Shown here piece by piece: positions 63,248 through 64,000 of a stretch of 64,000 nucleotides of DNA (positions are counted from its first letter, which is position 1; every line of letters begins with the position of its first letter). The DNA comes from Brevibacterium yomogidense. GTDB lineage: Bacteria > Actinomycetota > Actinomycetes > Actinomycetales > Brevibacteriaceae. The position numbers were made by a program, and so were the translations under genes. Below the pieces are notes generated by a model. That model was not told the DNA's origin. It worked only from the letters and a program-made list of their open reading frames with translations, and did not search any database. Where the stretch lies: NCBI RefSeq assembly GCF_900163715.1, contig NZ_FWFF01000014.1:124001-188000 (forward strand), in the 5' to 3' direction.

Positions 63248-63997
63248 GTGACAGCAGCAGAAGCAGTGCCGACCGAAGACGGCAGGACCCGCCAGCGCGT
63301 GCTGAGCTCCGTCCTGGACCACGGGCCGATCTCTGCGTCGTCGCTGGCGAAGATGATGGGACTGACTGCCGCCGCCATCCGCCGCCACCTCGACGCGCTC
63401 ACGGACGATGGCCTCATCGAGGTCCGAGCCCTCGCCGGACAGCGTGCCGGACGGGGTCGCCCCGCGCGGCACTACACCGTCACATCTGCGGGTCACGCGC
63501 AGATCTCCCACACCTACGACGAACTCGCAGTCGACGTGCTCGAGTACGTCAAGGATGCCGCCGGCCCGGAGCTCGTCGAGGGCTTCGTCCGGCAGCATAC
63601 GGATCGCCTGCGGGACCGCCTGCGCGATCGCCTGCCCGACTACCGGCACGGCGCGCAGGGGGAGGGGACCGTCGCGGAGCGCTCGCGTCGGCTCGCCCGG
63701 GCGCTCGACCGCGAGGGCTTCGCCGCATCAGCGACACCGGTCGCAGCCGGAACGCCGATGGAGGCGATGCAGCTCTGCCAGGGTCACTGCCCCATCCGCA
63801 ATGTGGCCGAGCGCTTCCCCGAGTTCTGCGAAGCAGAGCTCGGGGTGCTGTCCGAGTACGTTGGCGTCGACGTGCGCCGCCTGTCGACCCTTGCCGGCGG
63901 CGCACACGTCTGCACCACACACATCCCCACGTCCGCACTGGCTCGCCCCCTCATCGGCGAGCCCGGCACGGACCCCAGACAAGGAGGTTCACGGTGA
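63248..63997 (+). CDS. sufR: Iron-sulfur-dependent repressor SufR
   Basis: A 249-residue regulator of the SUF iron-sulfur assembly operon. The N-terminal winged helix (about 13-78) has LAKMMGLTAAAIRRHLDAL, and a basic wing RAGRGRPARHY. Four cysteines at 177, 181, 194 and 222 (C-x3-C-x12-C-x27-C) form the cluster site in MQLCQGHCPIRN and PEFCEAELG; the spacing agrees with my recollection of the mycobacterial protein. GGGGAGG precedes GTG 63248. Its stop overlaps the sufB start, so it is the first gene of the suf operon. Confidence 0.93.
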   Translation: MTAAEAVPTEDGRTRQRVLSSVLDHGPISASSLAKMMGLTAAAIRRHLDALTDDGLIEVRALAGQRAGRGRPARHYTVTSAGHAQISHTYDELAVDVLEYVKDAAGPELVEGFVRQHTDRLRDRLRDRLPDYRHGAQGEGTVAERSRRLARALDREGFAASATPVAAGTPMEAMQLCQGHCPIRNVAERFPEFCEAELGVLSEYVGVDVRRLSTLAGGAHVCTTHIPTSALARPLIGEPGTDPRQGGSR

Positions 63998-64000
63998 CCG
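63994..64000 (+). CDS. sufB: Start of sufB (partial, cut by window end)
   Basis: Only GTG ACC G is inside the window. AAGGAGG at 63981-63987 is six bases ahead, and GTGA overlaps the sufR stop. The identity rests on context: in actinobacteria sufR is followed by sufB, the scaffold subunit of the SufBCD complex. The sequence alone cannot prove it. Confidence 0.6.

Overview
The window reads as core chromosome of a high-GC actinobacterium, most likely from the Micrococcales; I cannot fix the genus. The signs are very high GC at third codon positions, many GTG starts, the actinobacterial integration host factor (mihF), a PriA without helicase motifs, an ANTAR response regulator of the PdtaR type, WhiA, a SufR-headed suf operon, and gene order that largely follows the mycobacterial order (hisF-hisI-trpE-trpC-trpB-trpA-lgt-pyk, polA-rpsA-coaE-uvrB-uvrA, uvrC-rapZ-yvcK-whiA-gap-pgk-tpi-secG, tkt/ctaB, ctaA-ABC-sufR-sufB). 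I see no phage, insertion sequence, CRISPR array or integrated element.

Layout. 1-10.4 kb: end of carB, pyrF, mihF, gmk, rpoZ, coaBC, metK, priA, fmt, rsmB, rpe (pyrimidine synthesis, nucleoid protein, CoA and SAM synthesis, translation initiation, rRNA modification). 10.4-16.5 kb: pnuC, then part of the histidine pathway (hisE, hisG, hisF, hisI), interrupted by a PH-domain membrane protein, a class III CoA-transferase and a fused acyl-CoA carboxyltransferase. 16.5-21.8 kb: trpE, two small membrane proteins, trpC, trpB, trpA. 21.8-29.6 kb: lgt, pyk, tRNA-Leu(CAA), pdtaR, a thioesterase, polA, a methyltransferase. 29.9-46 kb: rpsA, a large membrane protein, coaE, osmC, uvrB, terC behind a manganese riboswitch, a YciI-like protein, a Ski2-like helicase, uvrA, uvrC. 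46-52.4 kb: rapZ, yvcK, whiA and the glycolytic run gap-pgk-tpiA-secG. 52.4-57.7 kb, minus strand: tkt-tal-pgi. 57.9-64 kb: ctaB, a dimethyl-sulfone monooxygenase (sfnG), ctaA, an ABC-2 exporter pair, sufR and the first codons of sufB.

The genes are packed tightly, with many ATGA or GTGA overlaps. The clearest regulatory pattern is leaderless transcription: ten genes have a TAnnnT hexamer ending exactly 6 or 7 bases before the start codon, and in several cases the -10 box contains or overlaps the stop codon of the gene upstream. The only stretch over 300 bases without a protein gene is 24544-24861, which holds a 21-bp hairpin, the tRNA-Leu and the pdtaR promoter.

I found no clearly new multi-gene system. 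The most unusual items are the acidic repeat tail on glucose-6-phosphate isomerase, the helically phased GTCAYA boxes upstream of sfnG, short tandem duplications at gene ends and promoters, the carboxyltransferase/CoA-transferase pair inside the his cluster, and a terminator hairpin that sits inside the first codons of the gene after rpsA.
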